Shown here one piece after another: positions 10,452 through 23,575 of a DNA stretch of 64,000 bases (position 1 is the stretch's first letter; the number at the start of each line of letters is the position of its first letter). A program made the position numbers and the translations under genes. The stretch is taken from contig NC_135553.1 of NCBI RefSeq assembly GCF_964340395.1, positions 28,285,949 to 28,349,948 of the forward strand, read 5' to 3'. The notes beneath the pieces are model-generated. The model saw only the letters and a list, made by a program, of their open reading frames with translations. It was not told the origin of the DNA and made no database searches. The DNA is from Glandiceps talaboti (lineage: Eukaryota > Hemichordata > Enteropneusta > Spengelidae).

Positions 10452-13230
10452 CAACTTAAAGTCAAAAACTGCTGGACCTATTTCTTTGATATTTGGTGGT
10501 CATGTTACTTCAGGTGTTAGTTGGGAAATTGTTCAAATGAAAATGATTGCATCAAAGATGTGAGTTTTTGGTCAAAAAATGTGAATTTTGGTCGAAAAAC
10601 TACGGGGCAGATTGGCATGAAATTTGGTGGGAATATTCTTAGGGATGAGTAAATTAAGATTTGTACCTGACATGATGATTTCCTCAGTAATATGCAAATT
10701 AGGGCTAGCAATGTGTCTTTTTGGTCAAAAAACCTATAATTCCAAAACTATTCAGCAGATTGGGCTGAAATTTAATAGGGATGCATCTGCGGGTGTATAG
10801 ATGAAGAAGTATTAAGCATATAATGATCTCATCAGTAATATGCAAATTATGTGTACAAATGTAAATTAACAATTTATATCTCAAAAAGTACTTGGTCAAT
10901 AAGGCTGAAATTTGGTGAGATGTTTCTGGAAGTGTTATTCTGCAGATTTTCTTCACAATTGGCCCTTGCAACCATGACCAAATGGCAGTATATTTTGGTT
11001 AAATCACAGGGTAAAGGACCAATGATCAATTTTGTACGCGATTTTCCGGATTTCTAATATTATTTTTAAATACTGTTTCCTCTTACTGTTTTTCTCTATT
11101 TCCTACCTGATATCAATGTCTTATCTGAGTTTATCAGCTTTGCATCAATTATTAGCTTGCTAGAACAAACTCACTATTTGCCCAAATTAACGCATTATGC
11201 CGCGAGTGTAAACATCTACTGATCCGACTAAATGGTAATACACGGAAAGGGGTAAAACTCCAAAGGGACGTGTCAGAGGACATCCGTAAATCACCCTGCC
11301 ACTTAATTTATTCATGAATTCACAAAACAACAGGAAATAAACAAATGGTAAAATCATGCATATGTTATTATCATGCATATTGTTATTTCATTCTCAAATT
11401 AAAAAGCCGACGTATTTGAAGAAATGCTTGCGAAGACAGTTTTGACACGATTGAAAACCAAAAACGTCTGTCGCCTGGACAAAACAGTGTGTCGTTCATT
11501 AGGATCATGGATGTAGGATTGACATATTAAAAAGCCGACGTTGTCCAAGAAATGCTTGCCCGATAGATATTCACAATTGAAAACCAAACATGTCTATCGT
11601 GAAAAATGTAGCATTGATGATATATTTAAAAGCCGACGTATTCGAAGAAATACTTGCATGATAGATATTCACGATTGAAAACCAAAAATGTCTCCAAAAT
11701 GTAACCCGTGCAGCGCAGCACGATCGACATTTTCGAAAATAGAACATCGCGTCGTTTGGTACATGATAGGACTTTTGGTTTTTGTTAAATAGTGCGAAAA
11801 TGTCACAAAAATGAGGAAAATGTAGGACGAAACTCAAAAATGAAAAAAGTATTGACTTCTGTGCAGTGTTTCATGAGTGTATTTTACCCTTTTCTCCTTC
11901 CTTATGTCCCAACATTTGCTACGAAGCGAAGATAGCATTGACAGAATGCGAGTTTATTCCCAGAGAATCCTGGGTAATTTGTTTACAAGTTAGGCACATG
12001 TCGCCAGTAATAAACAACTCAGGGGTCAAAGGTTTCAACTTCCGACTTCCTGCTTTACGGATGTCATCGGGACATCGTCAGTGTGTTGGCCGGGTTTCGT
12101 GTTAGGGCACTTACAGACAAGCTTGAATGCTGTAACTTCATCAATGCTTCCCTTCATTTGTACTTTAGGATTTCTGGTTGTGGAATTACCATTGTACCGT
12201 TTGAAAGTTGATTTCTTTGCAAATTTCTGGACACGTCCCTTTGGAGTTTCACCCCTTTCCGTGTATTACCATTAGTCGTATCAGTAGATGTTTACACTCA
12301 CAGTATAATGCGGTAATTTGGGCAAATAGTGAGTTTGTTCTAGCAAGCTACTAATTAATGCAAAGCTGATAAACTCAGATAAGACATCGATATCAGGTAG
12401 GAAATAGAAAAAAACAGTAAGAGGAAACAGTATTTAAAACTTTATTTGAAATATACAGAAAATAATGTTAGAAATCCGGAAAATCGCGAGTACAAAATTG
12501 ATCATTGGTCCTTTACCCTGTGGTTAAATAACAACATCATCTGGTAGGCAAGTGAGTAAACATTTGCAAAATGTATGCAATATCCCTAGCAACCATGACC
12601 ACGCCATAGCAACAGCCAAACAGTCGTGTATTTCACAAAGATAGCAACAGGGATTAATAGACAATTGAATAAACATTCAAAAAATGTATGCAAATGTGCC
12701 TAGCAACAAGACCACGCCCATAGCAACAGCCAAATGATCACATATATTGTGAAGATAACAACGGGGATTAATAGACAATTGAATAAACATTGCAAAAAAT
12801 GTATGTGAATTTGCCTAGCAACAAGACCACGCCATAGCAACAGCCAAATGATCACATATATTGCAAAGATAACAACAGGAATTGAAAGACAAGTGAATAA
12901 ACACTCCAAAAATGTATGAAAATGTACCTAGCCACAAGACCACACCCATAGCAACAGCCAAATGATCACATTTATTGCAAAGATAATATCAGAAATTCAC
13001 ACACAAGTGAACAAAAACATTTAAAAATGTATGCAAATATGTCTAGCAACATCACCACGCCCATAGCAACAGCCAAATGATCATGTATATTGCAAAGATA
13101 ACAACAGGGTTGGATAGGCAACTGGATAGTCATTCAGCAAATGAACACCTATTGTTAGCATGGACTAGCATATGGATAAACATTTTTAAAAACTGTACAG
13201 TTGTGCTACAATGCCATTGGCAGTATTTTT
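10319..13230 (+). mobile_element. Family B pearl/HINE-like element, copy B1 (with nested insert)
   Basis: Begins with TAGCACAACTG (10319-10329) and ends with its reverse complement CAGTTGTGCTA (13198-13208) plus a short GCCATTGGC stem and T-tail. Inside are a TCTG-TG microsatellite (10373-10448), a conserved body with ATGCAAAT motifs, and about five 114-bp core units (12580-13100). An element with CACAGGG ends is nested at 11005-12522. No coding capacity. Confidence 0.85.
11005..12522. mobile_element. CACAGGG-type DNA transposon, 1.5 kb, nested in B1
   Basis: Inverted ends start CACAGGGTAAAGGACC and extend, imperfectly, about 270 bp. It is flanked by the 7-bp direct repeat gttaaat (10998-11004 and 12523-12529). 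The middle carries three roughly 110-bp direct repeats starting aaaagccgacgt (11402, 11530, 11629). No transposase frame; non-autonomous. Confidence 0.85.
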
Positions 13231-13711
13231 ATGTAATGTAATTGTAAGTTTAGATGTTGTACATTTTTTGACCTGTATGACTGATATCCCTCTTAATAAA
13301 GTAAATGTTTAATTAGTGTTATTATTAAGATGGATATCAGTACTTTGTACACTCCTTCTTGTCATTACTATTACCCTGTTAAATATACATGTACACCAAG
13401 CCTTTCAGTGAAGATTAGCTGAATTGTTGCTCTACTATAGTTGCTGCTATTGATACTTTGTACACAGGCTTGATGTCTGTATGTAAACAGTGGTGAAAGA
13501 ATTACTGACGTCAAATTTGTGAGATGCTGTACACAGGCTGTATTTCTGTATGTAAATAGATTTGAGAGAGTTACTGACACTTTAAATTTGTGAGATGCTG
13601 ACCTCGTCACTAGATTATTGCACAATGCTAACCAGCATGTCATACACGATAATTAAGTGAAACATACAGAAGCAATGACACAGCAAACTGATACTTGAAT
13701 TCAATCATGAT
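13231..13711. other. Intron stretch with a two-copy tandem repeat
   Basis: Two copies of a roughly 80-bp unit (gtacacaggct ... tgtatgtaaa ... ttactgac ... aatttgtgagatgctg) at about 13450-13605. Nothing else recognised. Confidence 0.5.
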
Positions 13712-14836
13712 TAGTCCCCGTCGGACGAAGTCCGCAGCTGTTTCTTGGAGGTGCCTGGACTGATTTTTTTCAAACTTGGTACAGAGGCAACATACAATGG
13801 CATACATATGCATGTCAATTTGTTTCATGATACGATGCAATATGGCCGCCTAGCAGCCATTTTGTTTGCGAATTTTCCCTGTCCAAAGCCATAACTCAGA
13901 CATGCTTGAACAGATCTAATTCAAAGTTGGTATTAGGACAGTGTTCTATGACATACATGTGCATATTTATTGTTGTCGTGATACGATTTGATATGGCTGT
14001 CTGGCAGCCATTTTGTTGGCGCAGTTTTCATGTCCAAAGCCATAACACAGACATGCTTGAACAGACCACATTCAAAGTTGGTATTAGGACAGTGTTCTAT
14101 GACATACATGTGCATATCCATTTTTGTCGTGATACAATCCAATATGGCTGCCTGGCAGCCATTTTGTTTGTGAATTTTCCATGTCCAAAGCCATAACTCA
14201 GACATGCTTGAACAGATCTCATTCAAAGTTGGTATTAGGACAGTGTTCTATGACATACATGTGCATATTTATTGTTGTCATGATACGATCTGATATGGCT
14301 GCCTGGCAGCCATTTTGTTTGTGAATTTTCCATGTCCAAAGCCATAACTCAGACATGCTTGAACAGATCTCATTCAAAGTTGGCATTAGCACAGTGTTCT
14401 ATGACATACATCTGCATATCCACTTTCGTCATGATACAATCTGATATGGCTGCCTGGCAGCCATTTTATTGGCGCAGTTTTCATGTCCACAGCCATAACA
14501 CAGACATGCTTGAACAGGTCCCCCCTCCCCATACCTGACCCATCCTTTATTGTTGAATGGTTTATTCCATGACGTCATCTTGAAGAGTAGGCATGTCCCA
14601 TAACGAAGAGACACAACATGAGTAGGCATGTTCTATGTCCAACGAGCAGACACAACATATCTAAGTTTGATTTAGGTTCACAAGTGTTGTTGCGTGTTCA
14701 GAGTATAGTGATATCAAAAACAACCATATGAGGCCAAACAACATTAACCAGGTTTGAAAATGACAACATAAACTGCCAGTTCCTTAAAACCCAATCATAG
14801 CAGGGACTATGTCATTCTCATTGACTTGTTATTTAT
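13712..14836 (+). mobile_element. Family A pearl/HINE-like element, copy A1
   Basis: Starts tagtccccgtcggacgaagt and ends with cagggactat near 14801, followed by a stem-loop gtcattctcattgac. Five core units follow each other at exactly 151 bp (gccataac at 13888, 14039, 14190, 14341, 14492). The microsatellite seen in A2 and A3 is missing. The 3' end lies just before exon 7. Confidence 0.85.
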
Positions 14837-14861
14837 TCATATTGATGTTATCTCTTTACAG

Positions 14862-14984
14862 CAATAAATCCTTGTTCAACAAGTCCATGTAGAAATGGTG
14901 GTATGTGTACCCAAGTAGCCAACTCATGTGTAGACTTTTCTTGTCAGTGTACATCATGTTATGAAGGCCCAACCTGTGCTGTAT
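14862..14984 (+). CDS. EGF-like exon 7 (8-Cys type)
   Basis: A 123-bp exon, phase 1-1, acceptor CTCTTTACAG, donor GTAAGT at 14985. Eight cysteines: INPC, TSPC, RNGGMC, ANSC (extra), FSCQCTSC (extra) and GPTC. The 3' end of repeat A1 lies only about 40 bp upstream of the acceptor. Confidence 0.93.
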
Positions 14985-15223
14985 GTAAGTAGTCATTATG
15001 TTAGCTAAAAGTGAATTACATATTCGTTGTTGAATGGTTGAACTTTGATGAAGTTTTTAATTCCCACTCACGGTGTGGAATGATCCTCATTCAGATACTT
15101 TGATTTATTCTAAGTTTTAAATTTCAGTGATAAGAATGATTTTTGCCAAAATTCATGCTTGTGGTTTTACCACCTTACCTTACTATCAGGGAAGTTGTAT
15201 TTTTCTCTTATCTTGCCATGGAG

Positions 15224-15225
<2 letters not shown>

Positions 15226-15309
<84 letters not shown>

Positions 15310-15315
15310 TGTGTG

Positions 15316-15350
<35 letters not shown>

Positions 15351-15392
15351 GTAGGGGAGGGGCTTCAGCTTCAGGCCATATGGAAGGCCGGC

Positions 15393-15444
<52 letters not shown>
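15226..15444. repeat. (GT)n microsatellites
   Basis: Two long GT runs (15226-15352 and 15394-15441) separated by a short G-rich spacer, then G runs at 15477-15488. They create Cys/Val artefact frames. Confidence 0.97.
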
Positions 15445-15778
15445 TGGGGGTCAGTTTCTGGCCTCAGAGAGCATATGGGGGGGGGGGGTTCAGTTTCTGG
15501 CTATGGAGGGCATGTGTGTGGGGGGTGTACATTTTCTGCAACATAGAGTCAGTCAAATCATGGGAAACATACATAGAAATAAACAATGTTGCCCTTACAA
15601 GTACAGGCATAATGGTTTCAATTGTATGTTCTCTGGTGTTTTCAAACCCATGTCACCGTTAGGGGGGAGAAAACAATCAAAATTAGTCTAATTTAAAATA
15701 CAGTGAATGATACTATTGGTGAGGGAGGCCACTGTAATTATACTATCTAGTAGTTGTCTTTACTGTGATTTGTTGTAG

Positions 15779-15901
15779 TTATTGATCCATGTGACAGCAA
15801 TCCATGTCAGAATAATGGATTCTGTCAGTCTACACCAGGTATCTGTTCACAGTACTTCTGTCAGTGTAGTGGGTGCTGGACTGGTACTCAATGTACACAA
15901 G
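15779..15901 (+). CDS. EGF-like exon 8 (8-Cys type)
   Basis: A 123-bp exon, phase 1-1, acceptor TTTGTTGTAG, donor GTTAGT at 15902 (weaker than the usual GTAAGT). Eight cysteines: IDPC, SNPC, QNNGFC, PGIC (extra), YFCQCSGC (extra) with CWTG, and TQC. Confidence 0.92.
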
Positions 15902-15919
15902 GTTAGTGGCTGTCTATTT

Positions 15920-16030
15920 TTTTAGTCCCCCAAATGGGGTAATTAAACGTCTTCGTTCGTTCGTCTGTCTGTGTGTCCACCAAACCTGGTACAAACTTAG
16001 ATGACTTATCATATGGGACATATGCACGTC
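15920..16030 (+). repeat. Pearl-like 5' fragment with GTTC/GTCT run
   Basis: Begins agtcccccaaatgggg, a small hairpin, then a cgttcgttcgtctgtctgtg microsatellite and ccaaacctggtacaaac, the same order of parts as the 5' end of family A. Its body is cut off by the TTAA element at 16043. Confidence 0.6.
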
Positions 16031-16042
16031 AGTTTGCTTTAA

Positions 16043-18851
16043 AGGCCAAGGTCCACTATATAAAGAGGATTATGGGTAATGTATGCATATGCGGGAAATT
16101 CAAACTGCTGTAAGGAGCACTGACTTTGCCCTCATATCTTCATCCAATTTAATTTGCACTGAAAAAGTTTCACATGGCTCTCATATTTCATATATACTGT
16201 TTGTATAGTGGTGCAACATGAGTAGAAATAACTGACGTTAACTAAGTTTGGTAGCCAATATAGCAGGTTTACCGTCAAACTGACCCAAAATTTGTTTCAA
16301 ATTTGTCTAGTAAAAACCTTTGGCCAGTTGTCAATTAGGCTTACAAGTTACACAAAGCATGATAAGACACTGAATGGTGCAAATAAACAACGTGCGAAAT
16401 GCCAAATACCGAATGCAAACAATACAAGCGAACAAAAGAGTCTGTATGCACTCTGTTAGCCCGATATTCTCACATGTGCGAACGGTACGTGAAAATGATA
16501 CATTGTTACTGAAATAGAATGACATAAAATGAAACCAAAATGTTTCTCAGTTTGATCATGTACGTTCTGGGTTGCTACACTCCTTAGTAAAATCACAATT
16601 TCATACAACTTTTTGTGCGCGCGACAAGTGTTTTCTGTCAAGTAGTTGTGTCGTTGACGTACCTATACCTAGTAGGCAGTGATGTGGATAATAGCCGGTT
16701 ACCTACCGGTCACAACGCCCAGCTATAACTTAGAAGTATAACGTACAACAGTTTAGTTGTGGGACCGGCTAAGGAAAGTACTAATACCTGACGACCATTG
16801 AAAAAAATTCTAAGGTCGGAAAATAAATATGAGTTTCCCAGAAGTACTAATAGCAAGTAAAATACCCAAAGTGTAAAAAAAAAAAAATAAATTCATAATT
16901 ATTTGGAAAACATTTGAGGATTACGCGGTAAAACAAGACTGGCCACGCTATCGCTAGCGAAAGCCTTCGAACTAGTTTCATAGGGACCGGACATTGAAGG
17001 AAGCGCGAAGCGAAGTGTGAGGTCAATGTGACGTCTCATGATGTATGATGCAACAACACGACGTTTACGTAGAGTAGAATTAAATGTTTTCTAAAGTTCA
17101 GCAGAAAAAAATTTTGTCGATCGGACACTGACTATTTTCAAATTCTTAAAACATCTGAGAAAAGTGAAGAGAGGAAGTAAAATGTAGCACTGACAGACAA
17201 GATAGACGTACGGTACGTATACAGGAGGCGAGGCACACCATGTGGTGCAAACTGGACAATGATCATGCGTGTCACATAGAATATGGCATCAGATGTAAGT
17301 AGCTATTATATATAACCAAATATTCTTGGAATGCAGCCTTTCTTGTAACAAGTATTGGAAATTGTAAGAAACCTGAGGATTTTATGACTGAATATATTTC
17401 GATCAAGAATTCCCATACTTTCAGTTAAATTTTCTGATGACCCCGAAGCAAGACATGTTTGAAACATTTAGTGCGACATTTGATACTGATAAACGAGTGA
17501 TATAATTCATAAACAAATCTAACATTGGCAACTCTTTTATTTCTATAATGATCATCAAATTTCAAGGACAACTGCCTATGTTGTACACATAGATCATACA
17601 TCACTGCCTAGTCTAGTTCCTATGAATACCTGTCGACTGTTCTCTACGTATACGATCTCTAGTTCTCTGCATGTTGTGGAGATGAACGTAACGCGAACTG
17701 ACAAGACTACAAGTACAATCATGGAGGCATCATAAATATTTGTTTCATTCAAATTTGAAAGTTGAGAAATCGTATTAAATTCTTTCCAGATTTCTCAAAA
17801 ATCGTTTCCATATGTTTTGGCACTATCCAGCAATAATCCTCGTCATGTAAATGACATCGACTGACATCGTAGTCAAACATACGCTAGGAGACAGAGCGGA
17901 GACCAAACAAGAGTCCGTACTCACCCCATCACGACGTATGCATTTATGCATTTGTTTTGAAATAGCTGGGGTGGTACTCATACACATCGGGATAACTCGG
18001 AGAAGCACATGATGATGTATGTGATTTTATTGACTGTTTTCTGAGATGGGACATTGGGTTTGGAAATACAAGTTTAATCAATCATAAAACAGTAATAACA
18101 GATACTTTCAAAGAATTAGAACACGGAAGGAAAATAACGGGATCATCAATGACATTTCTACCAAACTCGAGATCGCACGTAGCTAGCTACCTAGTGTACA
18201 GTAAGTATGGAAGTGCAAAGCTTAGTCCGCTCTGACCCGTGCGATACTTGTGAAGTTAATTTTGAAGTTTTCACGATTATGTTGTCAAAGCACGGCCTAC
18301 ATGTAATCTGTAAAAAAAAATTCTCATCTATCTAACGATTTTGGTGTGATAACGATCGACCAAATGCCGACGCCAGTGTGTACTTGTGCAACTGTAATCT
18401 AGTACCTTGTACAAATGATACAAATAAGTAAGTTTGTTCATACCCAAGAATTGTAGTGTACAATTTCAATGATACAAATTGTCACTGTGTAATAATGTTT
18501 GGATCGTGTTAGAACAGGTCCCTCAAAATATAATTTTTCTGGTTATAATTTGTATGTATAAGTTTATAGAAATACGTGTTTCACCCAGACTGGGTGTCTG
18601 GCCGTACGTACACACCGGAAAAAACGTAGCAGAAACACTGCCACTAGACTTGAAAAAAATATATAACAAGGGACTCTTCGGATTAGGCAAGAACGTATGT
18701 AACCAATATGTGTGAACAGCTACTAATATGTTGATAAACTACCTGGGTCGGATTTACCAAATGCTCCTCCCAGATAAACAAACGTATTCCGTTGCACATG
18801 CGCAAACCTACTTCCGTAGTGTGGGCACATAGCCTGTTTGGACCTTGGCCT
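16043..18851. mobile_element. TTAA-flanked DNA transposon, copy 1 (2.8 kb)
   Basis: Ends are AGGCCAAGGTCCA and its reverse complement, flanked by TTAA at 16039-16042 and 18852-18855. TTAA duplication is typical of piggyBac and Kolobok transposons. The interior has no frame longer than about 80 codons and no DDE motif that I can see, so it is non-autonomous. It is nearly identical to 30937-33751. Confidence 0.85.
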
Positions 18852-18855
18852 TTAA

Positions 18856-19800
18856 GTGATAAGCAAATTTGATGGAATATCAGACATATTTGTAGTGACA
18901 AAGCTATATTTATTGCATTTCAGTAGTTGATATCCCTGAGTAATAATGGATTCATCCACTTTTGTTTTTACAATCCGAATGCCCTCACCAAGGACATAGT
19001 GGGTACAATGACTTGAATCGCAACATTTCAATGAGCTGTATCTATCAAAGAACCAATCAATAATTGTCAGAAAAGTTGATTGTGCATGAGTACCAAAAGA
19101 AAAACAGGTATTGTCGTGAACAGTTTTGCAGAAGGAAATTATGTACCTTGATGCCTGCATAATATGTAACTTGTAAGCTTGGCAATGTGTGCATAGATGT
19201 TCAGTGGGTAAATTTACAGTCCATAGAGGGTCTAGTGGGGTATTCTTCAGTGTCATCAAGAGTATAACAGAATCATATGTCCCTTTGGATAAAGTGGTGA
19301 ATCAGATATTATTCCCAATCATTAGTTTTATGATCAATATTACTCTGAAAACACTTTTAGTTATTAGTTTTACATCATACATCAGGAATTTCTACCTATC
19401 CCAAAAATATGTATTGTCCAAGATGGCTGCTACTGATGCCATGAACTATTGTGAGATTTTGAAATCCCTAATAGTAGAGTGTGGTAAGTCTTGCGTATTG
19501 CAAGATTTCAGCCAGATGCGACAGCCATCAACAAGAAATCCTCCCAACCTCAAATTAAAGTATATACCATGTTATTTGTATAAGGAAAGTTGTCATGTCA
19601 AAAAACCCACAACAGAATCAATTGTAGCTGCTATTTCATTTTGTCACAATTGTAGCTGCTATTTCATTTTGTCACATTCCAATATTGTTGCCATACTTTG
19701 TATATGTAAAGGATGTACATGTATTGGCTGTATATAAGGGGGACTAGTGTTATCCTTCAAACAAACATGTCCCTTTGTCAACTATGCAATTACTACAGTA
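18856..19800. other. Intron stretch without recognised feature
   Basis: A 182-codon plus-strand open frame (19189-19737) crosses it, with a Cys-rich low-complexity end. It shows no known domain and no splice context, and part is an internal duplication (tgtagctgctatttcatttt at about 19624 and 19651). I do not call it a gene. Confidence 0.5.
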
Positions 19801-20215
19801 ACTATAACATGTAGTTTAATTCAACAAGCTACCACAGACATAAACTTAAGACTACATGTAGTGATGCATCATAATATTGTATTACCATGGGAAAAAGTTA
19901 TCAACAAGCTACCACAGCCACAAAGTAAAACTAGTGTTGCAGCGTATTGACGTACAACCATGGAAAACAAGCTATCGATGAACTACCACAGACACAGTGA
20001 GGATAAAACTATTATAATAGTGTTCCTGCATGTAGACATGTATACATGGCTGTACTACCATGGAAAACAAACTGTTGACAAGTTAGCTACCACAGACACA
20101 AGATATAATGTTGCAACATATTGACCTATTACTATGGAAAACAAGTTATTCACCATGCCGGCCACAGATACATCTAAAGCTATTGTTGTTGCATGTGGTT
20201 GATCACTGTCATACA
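19800..20215. repeat. Degenerate tandem repeat, unit about 85 bp
   Basis: Four to five diverged copies of taccacagacacaa ... attgacctattaccatgg ... aaaacaagtt in the intron before exon 9. Divergence suggests an old array. Confidence 0.65.
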
Positions 20216-20405
20216 TTTTGTAAATTTATGTGTTTGCCATCATTGTCTGGAATTTCTTTTAAAATCATTTCAAAATGTCTGACAGTAAAACATCTTGATC
20301 TTCTAAGCTGATCAATTGTAATGATTCAAATTTTTATCTGTTAATTTTTTTGTCCCAAGTTTTAATTGTAGAGTGTAATTGCTATGGGGTGTTTTGTTAT
20401 TTTAG

Positions 20406-20531
20406 CTATCAATCCATGTGTTACCAGTACCCCATGTCAGAATGGTGGTGTATGTTCCCAAGTACCGGGTCAGTGTAATGCCTATGTGTGTCAGTGTGCT
20501 GGGTGCTGGACAGGTACCACATGTTCAGTAG
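20406..20531 (+). CDS. EGF-like exon 9 (8-Cys type)
   Basis: A 126-bp exon, phase 1-1, acceptor GTTATTTTAG, donor GTAAGC at 20532. Eight cysteines: INPC, STPC, QNGGVC, PGQC (extra), YVCQCAGC (extra) with CWTG, and TTC. It follows a 4.5-kb intron that holds the first 2.8-kb TTAA-flanked element. Confidence 0.93.
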   Translation, partial: LSIHVLPVPHVRMVVYVPKYRVSVMPMCVSVLGAGQVPHVQ

Positions 20532-20814
20532 GTAAGCATCACAAAGATATCTAAAACAAGTACAAGAAATGAGCTGTCATAATTTATTATACCTGAGCTG
20601 GTTTCAGTCTGAAGTATGTCATACCTACAACAAGTGCAAGACATATATCACCATGAAATAATGCATAATTATCTACATTGAGATAAGTACAGATTGAATA
20701 TGAGCATACAGCTACAGCAACTACAAACAATGTGTTATCAACAAATATTATAGTCGGCTGAATTTTGTGTCTGCACATGTAAAACTTTATTTTTTTATTG
20801 ATTTATTATTCCAG

Positions 20815-20937
20815 CAACGAATCCATGTCAGAATAACCCCTGTCTTAACAATGGTTTCTGCCAACAAGTGGTAAACTCATGTAACCAGTATACCTGTACT
20901 TGTAATGGATGTTTCACTGGTACCAACTGTGAACAAG
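20815..20937 (+). CDS. EGF-like exon 10 (8-Cys type)
   Basis: A 123-bp exon, phase 1-1, acceptor TATTCCAG, donor GTAAGC at 20938. Eight cysteines: TNPC, NNPC, LNNGFC, VNSC (extra), YTCTCNGC (extra) and GTNC. The intron before it (283 bp) is the shortest in the window. Confidence 0.93.
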
Positions 20938-21182
20938 GTAAGCATGCTATACTATTATCTGTATTTAATTTATCTACAGTGTTTGCACCTTTCAGAGGCA
21001 TGAAGATGTATCACTTCTTGAGAGGGAGGGGTGTTGAGAAATCTAATCAAATTAAACCATTATGATAAATGATTTAATACAAATAATAGTTTTAGTAATA
21101 ATAGAATAATGATTGGGTTTATTTCCTTAGAAACCACTGTAGCTTGGATAATTTGTTATGCTGAGTTCAAACAATAAGTCAT

Positions 21183-21219
21183 TTTACATCCTGTAAGAGG
21201 AGGTTATGTTATGCTTCTG

Positions 21220-21276
<57 letters not shown>

Positions 21277-22110
21277 GTCTGTGTCTGTCTGCTACACATA
21301 TTTCAAATTGTGATGACATGAACTTAGTAGGTTTTGGTAAACATCCAATAAACATTAATTATCATTTGCATAATTAATTGTAATGAGTCATTTGCAAAAT
21401 TTTTTACTTTTGGTAATTAGGCTATATCATAAGAATGCATTCTTTCAATTCAATATAATTTAGTACATACATTAACCATAACAAAGTACATGTCCTATAA
21501 AAGTTTGTTGATATAGCTTACAGTCTACTGAATAATTTATGCCCTACCTTGAGCTTCAAACACATTTCAACCACAATAGTACGCACCTGTCGTATGAAGT
21601 TTGTTGATATAGCTTTTACTTTTAATGAGTAATTTGAATAATTAGTGATCTTCAGTAATTAAACTATGTCTTTGGAATGCATGCTTCTAATTCCATATAA
21701 TTTGGCAAATATATCAACCATGAAAATGCACACAAATCCTTTTAAGCCTGTTCATATGGTTTTTTAAATTTTAATTAGTATTTAGCATAATTAATGATTT
21801 TTGGTAATTAGGCAATAGGTTAAGAATGTAAACTCCAAATTTCATTTAACTTGGTACAGCCATCAACCATAAAAAATGCGTGATTGATGTAGATTATTAT
21901 GCATTTTTAAATGTGATGTACAATTTGCATAAATAATAATTTTGCTAATTAGGCAATATCTTTACATCCTTTCAACAGGTTCCATTGGGAGAACAGTGTT
22001 TAAGCACTGAAATGGAGTCTTTATGTGAAAGATTAATAAATAGATAAAAAGATAAATAAATAAATAAATAAATAAATAAAAGAATGCAGGCTGTAAATTT
22101 CAGATAATTA
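21183..22110 (+). repeat. Pearl-like repeat with (CTGT)n and AT-rich core
   Basis: A CTGT run (21220-21292) is followed by several roughly 120-bp diverged core units sharing ttggtacat, taaccataa, gttgatatagc and ggtaattaggc. Same organisation as families A and B but a different core. An AAAT run closes it near 22060-22080. Confidence 0.6.
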
Positions 22111-23138
22111 GGTACATGCATTGATGGTAAAGACATGCATGTGTCATTTAAAGTTTGATCATGTAATTTAGCAGCTAAACATTTAACTTACATGGTTAAT
22201 GGGGGGGGGGGGGGGTTTAGGGAATTTGTTAATTCTGTAAGCTTCAAATTTCATATAGTTTCATATCACTAATTTCCAATTAAGTGGTATATAATGTATT
22301 AATATTATTAGCTATATTTCAGAATTTTGCATTGCAAAAATGTGTATAGGCCCAAAAATATATGATTTTACTCTTACAGGAAGTGTTCAGTTTATATCTG
22401 GCATGAACATCTTGTTGTCATGTAACTAAAATTACCATATTAAGTGGATTTTTGCCAAAATTACTAATAAAACATTAAAAAAGTAAAATGTAAGGGAAAA
22501 CATAATTATTCATGAGTCTGTGATATGCAATGTAAAAACATCTATAACAGGAAAGTTGTTTCCATGGCAGCAAAGTAGGCTTTAAAAACTATGTTTTTGT
22601 AAACTGTGCCTCTAACAGTAACATTATTGATATGAATAATGTACTTTCGCTTAAAGGGGATCGAATGCCAATCCAAGAAATAGAAACATGTTCATAAACT
22701 ATGGGTTCTAGAGAGTCTTTGTTGGGTATCGTTACCATCAGCTCCAGTAACTGCATCGTGGGAGTTAACTGAAATAATGTATTCAAGTTGTAAACTTAAT
22801 ATTTATGGGAGCTGTTTTACACTGTAAGGGTGTTGACACTCATGACAAATTGACTACATTATTTCTGTTGACTACACACATGTATACAAGCCAGTCACTC
22901 TACACAGATGTATACAAGCTAGTCACTCTAACCATTTGGCCAACATATCTCCACAACCTGAAATATATTTATTTCAAGCAAGCCACCATTTCCACCTTAA
23001 AAAACCTTTGCTCATTAAGTGAATATTGGATGAAAATTTGAAGTTGACAACATAAACTTACATGATTTTTAGTTTTCTTTAATAAAAATAAAATTATTTG
23101 TTAAATAATTGTATGACTAATGTTTTTCCTACTCTCAG
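22111..23138. other. Intron stretch, AT-rich, with a G15 run
   Basis: A run of 15 G at 22201-22215 is the only distinctive element. A small duplication (acacagatgtatacaag) lies near 22880-22920. No gene seen. Confidence 0.5.
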
Positions 23139-23261
23139 CTATTGACCAGTGTGCCAACAATCCTTGTAAAAATGGAGGATTCTGTACCAGGGTTCAGAAC
23201 TCATGCACAGCTTATCGATGTCAATGCTCTAGTTGCTGGACTGGTGCCACATGTGACATAG
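23139..23261 (+). CDS. EGF-like exon 11 (8-Cys type)
   Basis: A 123-bp exon, phase 1-1, acceptor CTACTCTCAG, donor GTAGGA at 23262. Eight cysteines: IDQC, NNPC, KNGGFC, QNSC (extra), YRCQCSSC (extra) with CWTG, and ATC. Reading past the donor stays open for about 18 codons, so the plain open frame overstates the 3' end. Confidence 0.92.
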   Translation, partial: LLTSVPTILVKMEDSVPGFRTHAQLIDVNALVAGLVPHVT

Positions 23262-23575
23262 GTAGGAATGAGAGTTCAGAGGTTATGGTTCAAGGGTCAT
23301 ACATATACCAATGATGTTAAAGAGTATTCATTCCAAATGTCAGGATTGAATTCACTTCTCAGGACTGATGTAGTTGTTACTTTTCCACTCTTACCAATGA
23401 TATTAGCTTTCTCATTATTGTCTGAGAGGTGACATAAATTGGACTGAGAGTTCAAACATCAAAGGTCAGACAGAGTACCAAGATCAATTTCCCAGGAATC
23501 CATATTTTTCAAATCTCAAACTCTTAAATAGCAAGCTAAGTTTAGAGTTTACTGTATAGTCTTGTTCTATTTCAG

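Noticed and set aside
10319-13230. Classical Helitron call for family B
   Set aside because: The 3' end lacks a hairpin followed by CTRR at the usual spacing. The pearl/Helentron-like layout fits better but remains inference.
15127-15691. Cys/Val-rich open frames over GT runs
   Set aside because: They are translations of (GT)n microsatellites in an intron. The same happens at 7504-7764, 10370-10450, 30156-30480, 55361-55597, 56706-57042 and 61336-61740.
16043-18851. Coding piggyBac transposase
   Set aside because: No frame above about 80 codons and no DDD motif seen in either copy.
18852-19259. 135-codon minus-strand frame as a gene
   Set aside because: No recognisable domain; it starts at the border of the TTAA element and has no supporting context.
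19189-19737. 182-codon plus-strand frame as a gene
   Set aside because: No domain, internal duplication, low complexity and no phase-1 splice context.
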